A stretch of DNA of 64,000 bases from Neodontobutis hainanensis (Eukaryota; Chordata; Actinopteri; Gobiiformes; Odontobutidae): contig JALDNG010000524.1 of assembly GCA_024349245.1 (NCBI GenBank), positions 62,001-126,000 on the forward strand, given 5' to 3'. Below the pieces are notes generated by a model. That model made no database searches, was not told the origin of the DNA, and saw only the letters and a list, made by a program, of their open reading frames with translations. How positions within the stretch are numbered: position 1 is the first letter of the stretch; every line of letters begins with the position of its first letter. Positions 53,801 through 64,000 of the stretch are shown one piece after another. A program made the translations under genes and the position numbers.

Positions 53801-56800
53801 TTTTCTGAGTCGTATTGGTTAACTCGATCATGACGTGTTATATAATGTTGTCTAAACATCGCATTTATTTGAACAAATTTTGTAACAAATAAGAATTCTT
53901 AAGATATACTTGACATCGAAACATTTTATTTTCGTTGAAAAATTTTTTACATTTTGGTTTATCGTACGAGCAGCAAATATTTAAATACTAAGTTTGAGAC
54001 TAATCAAATTTTTATCCCACATAGTATGAAAACTAGTATTTGAAAAACAAGTGAATTCGATGATTGGGAAATAAATAATAAATTTTCAAGTTACTTCTGA
54101 TTCAAACAAATTTATAATCCATTTAATTCGAAATTCTATCTGTTTTATGACCCAATGGTGTAAATTATTAGGTATATAGGAAATATGTACTAATTTTCTC
54201 GAATAGATAAAATTAATACTTTATCAAAAAGAATTGAATTTTTATTGAAGGTGTCATATTTTGCAAGAGTTACATTTAAATTGAACTGATGTGCGAATTA
54301 GTCAGATGTTCAAACATTTAAACGCTAACAATAAAAACTTAACAATTATTAATGATGGAATATTTCAAAAAGATACAGAGAAATCTTTTCAGGAATATAT
54401 AAATGATCATAATATGAAAGTGGATGATTTTTGTTAGAAACGAAATGTATTATACATCTAAAATGATATAAACAACAATATAGGTTTGTTCGTATCATTA
54501 GAATGAGTGAAGATTTCTAAATTTTATTATTTTAGAAAGATCAAATTACCCTCTTCATAGATTAAAAATAATTCCTAATCAAATAAGAATTATAATTTTG
54601 GAATATCTGCTTTAAAGCATTCAATTTATATTTTTGGAAATTTTTGTAGGGTAGCGTAATACGACGATTATAATCAAATAAATGATTTTTACATTCATCC
54701 TCAACATGGTAATTATTATAATTTCGTACATCTTCAAAGTAACTTTAAATTTAAAAAAATATTTCACAGAAATTTTACTCAATAAAAGTAACATAAATTT
54801 TCTATCGTTTGCTACTTTTAGGACACTATTAATTTCTAATATTTAACCTTCTGAGTTTCAATTAAAAAGGCTGTAATATCAATAAAGATTTATTTATAAA
54901 TTTTCTTGAAATATGGGGAATATATCAAAGGTCAAATTATATACAAGTAAAATATTTCGTAATCAGCGAATGAGAAATCGTATATGATCGCAGTAAAAAT
55001 TCAATCACAAGAATAAAACTGAAAACTATGTTTTATCGATGTAAATATAGCCATGTTTTTTATATAAGAAAGATAAATAAAATTTTTTGTGACTTATTAT
55101 CCTTGTAACATCCATCAAATTTTGATTCATTTTAAAATAATTATTATGATTTATAAGCTATCGTAAATAATCTTTTTTGCGGCCCGGTTAAAGTTACCAA
55201 GAACAAAAAGATTTCATTTTTTAGACTGAAGATATAAGATTTCATCATTAATTTACATGTTTCTTTTTTCTATTATTTATGATAGCAGTAATTTTTCATT
55301 CTATATATGCAATTAAAATGACATCTGTGATATTTTTTCGAATGTCTTTCTTTACAAAAATATATAATGATAATGACGTAGTTCATGTCAATTAATGGTT
55401 TGGTTTGAAAAGAAGAAGAAAGTATCTTTATAATAACATTTAAAATTTGAATAAAATATAATAACTCCAGAATAAATTTCTTGAAGTAACAATTAAAACT
55501 GGTCATGTAGTTAAAAAACAAATATGCGTATATTTTATTTAATATTCAAAACAAATTATCCTAAATACGTAGTATGTGCTATGAAAATTTTGTTCTTGAA
55601 ATTGAATCTCAATCTCTGTGAAAAATTTACATTCCACTTCCAATTTTTTTGGATGTCTTAATTATTATTCATTTGGAGCATATTTTAATCAAATTTTTAT
55701 GGTAGATCAGAATGATTCAAACACATTAAAGAATTTTGTTTTAACAATTTAAATCTCTGTTTCATTACTAAGAGTTACTTCATTGACTTTTTCACACGAT
55801 TTTCATCAAAAACTAAAGTTATGTGATGACTGGTGGGGTTATATTCTCAATAACTTAACCTCTCATACCATAAATCTGAAATGTTACAGTCTTAACTACG
55901 AAAATTTTTATATCTATTTCTTTTAAAGTGATTGAATTATGAAATAGTTTTAAGCGTGAAACCTAATAATTTAATGTTTTACGTCATTTTTAAAAATCAC
56001 TTTATATTATAATATAATCTCCATTGATTAATAGTAGATCTATGACTCAAAATAATATTTTAAAATTTTATCTCAAATGTTCAGTTTTTATTTCAAAGAT
56101 TGGAAAAACAAAATTATTAAAATTACAGAAGAATAAATTTTATGTAATGGTTTGGAAAAAATTATAAATAATTTGTGATGCACATTTTTCAAGAATTCAC
56201 AAAAATCAAATATTTTAATTGTTTTAAAAATTCTTGTGATGATAAAATGTTTATGCATAAACAATAAAATTATTTGACTTTATTGATAAATGAGTAAAAG
56301 TTCAAATATATTAATAATTAAATATGTACCAAATATAAAATAAAAATATTCAATACAAATCAATACGTGAAATTTTATTAAATAAGAAATAATTATATTT
56401 TTCAGTAGAATTTTGTATGGGCAAATATCAATGAATTATTATTTTATAAAATATGGGATTATTTCAAGAGATTAGCCAAAATTATTTGTCAACAGTATTT
56501 TAAGGGTGATGAATCCAGATATTGGTGAAGCACATTATCACTTCATTCATTATATTCTCTCTATTTTTTGTTGATATTTTTGACTATCTTTAATAAAGAT
56601 AAATTATTATAATCACATATTAATACCAGATATAATTTATCTACTTTCAATAGCAATTCAATTGACAAATTTAACAATTCTTTTAAAACACAGAGAATGT
56701 GAAATTAGGAAACATCTAACTCGGGATTATTTGAATTTTTAAAAATTTGATGAAGCTCGTTATAATGATGCAAATCTCTTTTGCTTTAAAAACTTGAATA

Positions 56801-56929
56801 TTTTTGAATGCCAAAAATTAAAGAATCTTACTAATAACAGTAAAACTAAACCTATATCGTCAATACATGTTTTAAATCTCGAAAAGTACAAAATTTAAAA
56901 TAAAAAAATTTCTTCACAATTTCTCGTTC
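44860..56929. other. AT-rich gene desert
   Basis: This is the longest stretch without any family match. Frames of up to about 80 codons (for example 51415-51660 plus and 55273-55521 minus) are Phe/Ile/Tyr-rich and look like chance. Isolated GC-rich words (near 51.01, 52.09 and 55.18 kb) are too short to read. Confidence 0.6.
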
Positions 56930-57240
56930 AATCGTGATCAAGAAGTTGATCTCTGAGGTTCTTATGTAATTCTATTTTACCTTCGTTGATACGATGAAAA
57001 AAAGAAATTTATCGGCTCAAAGATTCTTCGTAGTAACATATATGTATAACGGTTATTTATTTAAAGAATACACTTTCAATCGTTTATATATGGCTGATAA
57101 ATCAGCAGGGTGCACAAAACATCATTTTATATATTTACACTATTTTTAAAAGATTACTCTTGTTTAGAAAGCATGAGATGTATTTTATTAATAAAGATAT
57201 ATTTTTGGAAAGTTTGAAAAATTTATGAGTTAAAAATATA
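56930..57240 (+). other. Less AT-rich block, possibly integrase zinc-binding region relic
   Basis: It stands out in composition from its flanks. Around 57090-57130 the frames read A-D-K-S-A-G and V-H-K-T-S-F-Y-I, which resemble pieces of the HHCC region of gypsy integrase (H-x-S-x-x-A-G-H-x-G-x-x-K-T). The distance to the integrase core at 57.95 kb is about 280 codons, more than twice normal, so either an insertion separates them or the resemblance is accidental. Confidence 0.25.
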
Positions 57241-57311
57241 GATATTTCATTTTGAAAATGTTTTGATTCCAATATATCACAAAACTTTTCCGTAATTAAT
57301 GCCACCTGTAA

Positions 57312-57329
57312 CGTTAACGAAAATTAACG
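57312..57329. repeat. Short inverted repeat
   Basis: cgttaa (57312-57317) and ttaacg (57324-57329) flank cgaaaa. It sits in the gap between the possible HHCC relic and the integrase core. It may be part of an inserted LTR or small transposon; nothing more can be said. Confidence 0.3.
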
Positions 57330-57603
57330 GTATTATCTATTGATTTTTTTCGAGAATGGTGAGCATTTCGTCTTTCTTCCTTTCGTAAAATAAAATCAGA
57401 AAAACACGCAAGAATAAATTTATCTGATATTTAATAAATTAGAAATTATAAATAGCATTATATAAAGATGAAACAAAAAACATATACATCATATAATACA
57501 ATTTAAAATTAATTTAAAAACAAAAAAAAATGTTTACGCTCAAGATAATAATATACAGCCATTAATCGGAATTTATCGCGAGCAGGCGCATAAGTTTTAA
57601 AAT

Positions 57604-57619
57604 ACGCGCGTTTGCGCGT
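57604..57619. repeat. CpG-rich hairpin
   Basis: acgcgc-gttt-gcgcgt forms a perfect six-pair stem, followed by gtgcaagca. CpG clusters are almost absent elsewhere. A related word in reverse orientation (cacgcgcgaa) occurs at 59151-59160, so the two could be ends of something inserted here, with the integrase relic lying between them. Confidence 0.35.
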
Positions 57620-57924
57620 GTGCAAGCACTCTTAATTAAACACTTTTTAATCAATATATATATGAATCGACGAATTTTGGAGAATTGATATTTTCAGAAT
57701 GTAAACGTATAGCAGCTCTAAATCGTTAATCTTCAGAAAAAATAGCGATTTTATAATAACAAAATAGTCTTAACTACCTGTTTATATCACGAAAGAGCAT
57801 GATTTCTTCAGAAATTTGTTCAAGAAAATTATCTTTTAACTTATTTCGAAACAGATGCTTGCTTAATTAATATTGTTTCATTTAAGCGTCTTTGATCGTA
57901 GATAAGAACTTTTCATGGGCTCAT

Positions 57925-58330
57925 CTATAATAATTTTCAATTTCTTATTTGTGAATCATTCTATCGTGCTTATTCACAGTATTCAAGAAATGGTTGGTAG
58001 CTAAGTGAATGTATCATCTGAAAGTGATAATTAATGTAGGCTTTTAATCGAGTCCCGAAAAATGATTTATCCCATCCCCCTACCAGGTTATTCGTACTTA
58101 AATGATAGGGATCAGGGCTATTATTCCGTTCAGCAAAAATACTACGAACGACTTTGAAAGATCACATCTTTCATAAAACCATGATGATCCACCCACTTCA
58201 TAATCTACGTTCTAAATTATATTTCATTTTAAAAAACGATCCATCTTGCCCTAATACTAGTCTACCAATGATTTCTGCATTTTAGCTAATCAAATCACTT
58301 CTTACTTATTTAAAATTAAAACATCGCACT
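57925..58330 (+). pseudogene. Integrase core relic, gypsy type (element 4)
   Basis: Four blocks appear in the right order. D1: G-S-S-I-I-I...F-V-N-H, then in a shifted frame Y-R-A-Y (57919-57973), matching G-x-x-Y-I-[IL]-x-[VF]-V-D-H-F-[ST]-+-A-[YH], with Asp changed to Asn. D2: 58101-58127 reads N-D-R-D-Q-G-Y-Y-S, matching S-D-+-[DG]-x-x-F-x-S with catalytic Asp kept. Third block: 58164-58200 keeps T-S-F followed by the pattern of Y-H-P-x-T. Downstream, 58256-58275 keeps the bases of L-P-L-I-E-F-A-Y-N with indels. D1-D2 spacing of about 50 codons is near normal. RT and RNase H were not found upstream. Confidence 0.65.
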
Positions 58331-60894
58331 AGCCCGGTGAAATTAAAATATTGAAAAAAAGTAGGTCTCTTAAAATTTTGTTTCACTAATGGTTAAATCT
58401 GTTAATAATGTTAAAGCCAAAAAGTAAATTAGTAAATATTCCGAAAAAACATTTATTGATGTAAAAAAGTTTTTAACACAGTTTTAATTTTATATACATA
58501 CATCCTATGATAATAACGAAATTCTAACAATTAACAATAAATACTCGTTTAATATTAAATCATTTATATAGATCATTATTCAAAAGGAAACCACGTTAAC
58601 TTCATTTCAGAAATTCGATATATATATATATATATATAAATCCAATATCATGCTTCTCAGATGTATAAATACGAAATTGTCAGTTCTATAATTGATTTTT
58701 ATAATATTTTTTTGAATTGCGCAGGAAAAAAAATGCAGGCTTAATTACTTTTACTAATTTTTTTATATATTAAAATGAAGTTACTCTTGTTTATTCAATT
58801 ATCTATTACCATTTTTAGAATCTATTCGAAATTTTTACTTCTTATATTAATTGTTTTTCAGATGGCTATGGAATGTTTTTATAATATCATATTTTTAGCG
58901 TATATTTTATCGATTCAACGTGGATTGTTTCGAAGATAAATTTATCAAATGTTTTGATAGTATCGGTAAAATTTGCAGAGGCGATACAAAAAATTTATTA
59001 TCGAAATAAATAAAGAATAACATGCGAGGGATAATATAAAATACCATAATACCTTTTCATTGACTTTTATTGACCATAAAGCAGTTTGGTTTGATAAATG
59101 TTATATAAACAATATAACAAAATACATTATGTTTCATCGATGTTAACACGCACGCGCGAACAAATTTTCAAGAAATATATAATCTTGTTTAGCTCACATC
59201 CCTCGAATAAATTATTCGAATATAGTTATAAATCTGATGTAATCATTTATTTATTTGATAATTAATCGCACAATTAGACCATTTGTTTTATCTAAGGTTC
59301 CTACCTTTAATTTAGTGTAGCCTGGGTTGTGAAATATTTTAATATGAGATTTTAATTCAATCAGTTATTTCATGAAATTGTATATTTTAGTTATCTTGCA
59401 TTCGAACGTGAAATGTGTAAATTTTCACAGTTTAAAAATCAAAATATTCAACCTTTTTCATTTTTAGCATAATTTTAAACCTTTAATACAATTTAGACAT
59501 TTTTTCATGGTTTTATGCTCAATTCGAATTTAATTTTTGTTGATATATGTCTTATGGAATCAATTGAGTCATTTAATTGTTTTGAAATCATTCTAATTTA
59601 GATTTTCAAATAGAACCTAAATTTATTTTATAATCAACACCTTACAAATGTTTTATTGTTCATTTTTGGCACTGATATTTTGAGTAATAATTTTGTATTG
59701 TTGAAAATATAGAATTCATTTATCAGTTGTCATGTTTCTTGCAATATTGACATGGACAAACAACATCCTAATATAACGCTCGTTAATTCTTTTTTCATTT
59801 TTAAAAATTTACAAAATTAACAGAATCACGAAAATGTAGTGTTTAGTTTTTTATATTTAAAACGACAGAATGTGTAGCTTTCGTTTTTTGTCGCATCTAA
59901 ATTTTGAGTTATTAAATAGATGGTAAATTTAAGTAAAATTATAATATATGAATGGGATTTCGAAGAATACGCAATAATAAATTTAAGACTAAAATTTTAC
60001 CATTCATATAAACAATCCATCTATGGAAATTTAACTTAAATTCAAGATTATTTCTAAAATGAAAATATTCACAAAAATTACAAAAGAAACATCGCAACTA
60101 TGTATTATCAAAAAATATTATCATTTTTATATTTTATAAAATGAAATTTTCACAAATGTAATAAATTATGAAATATACAAGATGGTCTTATGATAGGTTC
60201 ATACAAATATTCAATAATTTTCTGTCTTCATAAAATCATTCAATTTTTGTGGAAATTCTCTGTTGAAGCAACTATTTTATAGTTTTTTGATTTTTTCATT
60301 TCTTTATTAATGAGATAGATTTTTTATTATTTTAAAGTAGAAATTTTTGAACTGTATGTGAGGATTTGTTAGCTAAAAATGAAAAATTTCAATTGCAGCA
60401 TGATCAGTAGCGATTTAAGACATACATTACTATAAAAGAACAAGTGGAGTTTTTCTTGAGGTTAAACTTCATTATACTATTGATGAAGCATTTTTCATTT
60501 TTGTTATTATCATGGAAATAGAACCAAATGTTAAAAAATACTAAGGGAACACTTATAGATGTGTATCACATTGAAAATGACCAATCGGTTTTAATTCAAC
60601 ATAACAACTAACAAAAGAATAAATAATTTTATCATATTAATTGTATATTGGGAAGTCATCGTCGCTATCTCAGGAAGAAAAATGATATTTATACATTCCA
60701 TTTAAAAATATCTTCTGATTATTCAAAAATACTCATGACATTTTATTTGATACATTTATTCCAGATTTATGATCATTTAGGTTAAACATTTGAGATACGG
60801 GTTAAATATACTTAAACATTCAGAAGATTTATTAAAAAATTGAGTAAAAATAAATAAAAAGAATAACAATTATACTTCAAGAAAACTCAGATAT
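58331..60894. other. AT-rich stretch without recognised genes
   Basis: It contains a 21-base AT dinucleotide run at 58618-58638 and a CpG-rich word at 59141-59160, but no gene motif. RT of element 5 would be expected in the right-hand part and was not found. Confidence 0.6.
58618..58638. repeat. AT dinucleotide microsatellite
   Basis: An uninterrupted alternation of A and T for 21 bases, the longest such run noticed in the window. Confidence 0.9.
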
Positions 60895-60899
60895 AAATT

Positions 60900-61200
60900 C
60901 AAATGTATATTATCTTTGTAATTTTACTTCTAAAGTTAGGACTGGTATTAGTGATAGAATAAATAATACTTTCAGAGATAAGGGAGTTTTTTGGGCAATC
61001 AGGGTGTGACAACTTCCATCTGACAATGCTGAGAGAAGTAACATCAAAATATATAATTTTTAGAGTAAATTAACTTCAGTGCCTTTTATTTCACGATGAA
61101 TATCTTTGTATAAATAACACTGATATGAATTTCACACTTTCTAAATCTCTTTTCAATCTTCTTTCATTACTTTCAGCCATCACTCATTTGACTGTGTTGT
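60900..61200 (+). pseudogene. Integrase core relic (element 5)
   Basis: D1: the frame near 60906-60950 reads C-N-F-T-S-K-V, similar to V-D-x-F-T-[SK]-x-[MV] with Asp changed to Asn. D2: from 61003 the bases read G-V, then after a frame change S-D-N-A at 61019-61030, and T-S-K-Y at 61041-61052, matching G-[IV]-P-x-x-I-x-S-D-[NR]-x-x-x-F-T-S-x-F-W. Third block: 61173-61196 preserves the base pattern of S-x-A-Y-H-P-Q-T-D-G with single-base losses. The order and the D2 to third-block spacing fit integrase; D1 to D2 is too short (about 34 codons). Confidence 0.6.
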
Positions 61201-61950
61201 TTTATATACAGTTTGCCCGATTCAATCAAACCTAATCTTTAAATTGAGAAAGGACATCAAAAACATATAAATAGTGAATCGCAAAGAAAGTTCTATAAAA
61301 CGTAAAAATCTAAAAACAGACACATCAATAGCCTAAATTGTGATTTGTTTGATGAAAAATAAAAAGTTCAATAATTATTTGATGTTGTTAAAATCCAAAG
61401 TCGCCGATATAAAATAAATATGATAAATGATAACGGAAGAAGGCGGATAATATGTTCTTAGATTTAAATAATGAAAATGGTTGATATTTTGTGTATTTTT
61501 CAAGTAAGATATAGAAAATTATTTCAAATTTTCTATCATTTTACGAATATTAAAGAGAAATTTTATTTAAATTATTCCCACAATATATCGCTTGAATGTG
61601 TTATTTTGAATATGTTATGATGATTTAAGATATTGAATGTTCAGTATTATTTTAAATAGCATAATCCAACTTGATGACATAAAATATAACAAAATAAGTA
61701 GGCAATAGATATTTATAATAGAAAATAGATTTAAAGTACTACTTTGAGAAGTATAGTGTGGTTGTACAAGTTGAATTGATTTTGAGTTTTTATGAAGGTA
61801 ACTCTATTTATTATTTACCTGATACTCTGAATCAAAATTTGTCAATATAAATTTCACAAAAATGATTTATATTTTTAAATAGCATAATAATTAAAACCAT
61901 ATCTAGTGTTATTATATGCCAGATAAAAACGATATTTATTAACAATTCTT

Positions 61951-62235
61951 TTGCTCCTTATAGAAATATATGAATCCTGGGATATATGTAATAACCGCAC
62001 CAAAATTGCATATTCTCATGTGAGCGAAGCACATCAGATCAAATTTGAGTATCTCAGATACTTATATCTCAAGAATAAAAAATATAGACGAAAGTTATTT
62101 TTAAAAAGCTACAAATATGACAGCGATAACTAAATATGGAAAATTACCATGAATGATGGTACATATATTTAAAGAGATTACATATAGAAAGGAGAGTACA
62201 AACGAAATAAAACCACGTTATCGCAAACCGAATAT
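61951..62235 (+). pseudogene. Integrase C-terminal (chromovirus-type) relic (element 5)
   Basis: The frame 61951-62133 contains A-H-Q-I-K-F-E-Y, fitting the A-Q-x-R-M-K-x-Y-A-D block that follows the integrase core. Its end, F-L-K-S-Y-K-Y near 62095-62115, fits [VF]-[FYV]-L-K-L-x-x-Y-+-Q. In other frames, 62168-62192 (I-F-K-E-I-T-Y-R-K) fits the [FY]-x-I-[IL]-x-+-I-G-x-V-A-Y-+-L block. 62207-62230 keeps the bases of I-H-P-V-F-H-V-S-Q-L. Four successive blocks of the GPY/F region in order make chance unlikely. Confidence 0.6.
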
Positions 62236-62392
62236 CCCAAGATCAATCTTTTATCGAATATATTTACAAAACATTCGGCATTTACAGTTTTATCCGCATC
62301 AAAATTAAAAAGTGTTTTTTTCAGAGTTAAGAACAAAATATAGAAATGTTCAGAATAATTTACCATTTAAAAAAGAAATATATGCTTAATTT

Positions 62393-62406
62393 AGAGAGAA
62401 AAGAAA
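62393..62406 (+). other. Possible polypurine tract of element 5
   Basis: The uninterrupted purine run agagagaaaagaaa followed by caTG lies about 160 bases after the end of the integrase C-terminal relic, where the primer tract and 3' LTR start would be. Supported by position and composition only. Confidence 0.35.
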
Positions 62407-62408
62407 CA

Positions 62409-63170
62409 TGATGTTATATAATTCAATTATATCTTGTCATCATTAACCGCTAAGAAATTTATCTCAAGGACAGATTTTTAAAGACGATGTTGATTCTGTG
62501 AAATACATGGTTAAAAAAAATTAATTTATGATATGGTCTAAAAAAGAATGTGTATCTTTATTGCCTAACAACTGTCAGGTTTTCATTAATGGCAATCTTC
62601 GTTTCATCATATCTCCGTAGATTCAATGTCTCTTCGTTATGGCTTTTGAGGTATGTACATAATTATATTCCCTGTGTGCATATTGATTGACGAGAGGTAA
62701 AATGATTACTTTTATTGCAATTTTTACATGGACAGTTTGTATTATAAGAGTTTTATTTTATTTCAAAATATAATTACCTTAGATTTCAAACGAGGACTCA
62801 TATCTGAAACCATGGACAGATTTCTGGAATGTTGCTACTTTCATCTAAATTCAACCATTTATCGTCAAATGAGCATATATCTGTAAATAAATAACGTATT
62901 ATGATAGTTCTATCGAGTTTAGACTTCTTAAAGAAGAGTTGATTCTTGATAAACCTCAGGCTGTATTAAAAAAAATCGAAAATGGCTTTCTGTGAATCCT
63001 TCGATATGTTTTTGTAATATATTTATGAACATGATTGTCGCCTTATAATCCAAATATGTGCAATTTCTCAATCAAAAGAGGTTTTAATATACAAGGAAGA
63101 ACAAATTACGTCTTATAAAGATATAAAAGCCGCTTCAGGGACTTTATCATGAATTTTCCCACAAACATCT
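62409..63170. other. Less AT-rich block of unknown content
   Basis: Composition is like the retrotransposon relics rather than the desert. It starts at a TG after a purine tract, so it may hold the 3' LTR of element 5. No second copy was found elsewhere in the window to prove it. A stretch near 62790-62840 (K-P-W-T-D-F-W-N-V in one frame) looks coding-like but matches no family I recognise. Confidence 0.35.
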
Positions 63171-64000
63171 TTGCATTCATGTTAATTATTAGATATGAAT
63201 TTTTAAAAAAATTATGTTGAGATTCGTCAAAATTGTACCTCTATTCTACACATGTACATAATGGAAACTGCAAATTTAAAAATGATAGAATTTGACACTT
63301 ATAAGCTGAAATATCTCCATTAAAATTCATTTTTTGTATTGATAATTCAAAATTACTTTTTTGGAGTTTTCTGAAAATAATTACATCTCTCAAATTAAGT
63401 AATAATCAATTAATATTAAATACAATGAAAGAATTTTTTCAAATTTCAATGTAAATATCCCTTTTTAATAAAAAAAGAATTGAACTTTGGATGAAAATCA
63501 AGATATCAAATTGATTTTATTGTTCATACATTTAGAGTAACATATTGTTAAGGATTTATTTTATTGCTGCTTATTCTCTTTATGATTATAAATGATAAAT
63601 TCAAACACAAATTATTTTTATATATTCTTTACATCTCTCATTTATAATACCTTAAATTTATATTTTCAAAAAATTTGAGTTAAATAAAAATTTAATATAT
63701 TACACACGTCTAAAGGTTACAAAGATTTAAGATTTTGTTTATGTAAAATTTTAAATTTTTATCCAAAAACTCAAATATACGCAAAATATGTTTAGAAAGC
63801 GAGCCACATTTGACATTTTAAAATTATAATGAAAAATTGTTTTATGAATCGAATTTTTGAATCATATATGTTCATTAGGCATAAAATCTATCATGTAAAA
63901 TATAACAATTTTATGTAAATCAGTTTTAAAAATTTATAAATATCATTTTAAAATAGTTGAAAAAATAAGAACAGACTTTTAATAAAACTAATATAAAATA
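63171..64000. other. AT-rich stretch without recognised genes
   Basis: Returns to desert composition. No motif and no long frame. Confidence 0.6.

Larger units (their letters stand above)
60895..62410 (+). mobile_element. Degraded gypsy element, integrase part only (element 5)
   Basis: Integrase catalytic core relics at 60.90-61.20 kb and a C-terminal integrase region at 62.0-62.23 kb lie on the same strand in the right order, followed by a purine tract. The distance between them is about twice normal (about 900 against about 400 bases), so AT-rich sequence has been inserted, or two elements are juxtaposed. RT and RNase H are missing or unreadable upstream. Confidence 0.6.

Noticed and set aside
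55273..55521. Minus-strand 82-codon frame, and similar 60-80 codon frames such as 51415-51660 plus
   Set aside because: Length is within chance expectation for 64 kb in six frames, composition is purely AT-driven, and no motif is present.
44860..56929. Possible bacterial symbiont or organelle sequence
   Set aside because: No long frames, ribosomal RNAs, tRNAs or gene clusters, which even very AT-rich symbionts and organelles keep dense.
1..64000. Alternative genetic code (TAA/TAG as sense) hiding long genes
   Set aside because: The gypsy motifs are broken by frame changes and missing residues as well as stops, so reassigning stops would not restore them; no other frame looked conserved when read through stops, though this was only judged by eye.

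Overview
The window is extremely AT-rich (roughly four bases in five, judged by eye) and almost empty of intact genes. The longest uninterrupted reading frame starting with ATG is about 130 codons. I found no tRNA, rRNA, CRISPR array, operon-like gene run or bacterial insertion sequence. The only recognisable protein signatures are decayed reverse transcriptase, RNase H, integrase, protease and Gag pieces of Ty3/gypsy LTR retrotransposons. A gene desert full of gypsy relics points to a eukaryotic nuclear genome with very low GC. A sparse, AT-rich microsporidian or fungal genome, a protist, or an AT-rich invertebrate would all fit; the sequence does not settle which.

Layout. 1-5.18 kb is an AT desert. 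5.18-9.19 kb is a nearly complete but broken gypsy element, with Gag zinc knuckle, RT, RNase H and integrase in order between two LTR-like ends that share a perfect 20-bp terminus. 9.2-17.0 kb is desert. 17.0-20.98 kb is a second broken gypsy element: putative LTR, Gag, retropepsin, RT, RNase H, integrase, GGGGG-type polypurine tract, putative LTR. 21-30.1 kb is desert. 30.14-30.77 kb holds two overlapping open frames encoding hydrophobic sequence, the best non-transposon coding candidate. 30.8-38.1 kb is desert. 38.38-38.66 kb is a small RT relic beside an imperfect inverted repeat. 41.4-42.7 kb is a Gag-like relic. 44.65-44.80 kb is an RNase H relic on the minus strand. 44.9-56.9 kb is desert. 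56.9-58.3 kb ends in an integrase relic. 60.9-62.4 kb is an integrase core plus C-terminal domain relic. 62.4-63.2 kb is a somewhat less AT-rich block of unknown content, possibly the LTR of the last element.

The patches that look less AT-rich are mostly the patches where gypsy motifs can still be read. The simplest reading (inference) is a retrotransposon graveyard: insertions enter at higher GC, then collect substitutions toward A/T, small indels and AT-rich insertions until nothing is recognisable. Nothing here works together as a pathway, and no element appears able to move. I found no convincing undescribed system; the item most deserving a search is the membrane-protein-like open region at 30.14-30.77 kb.
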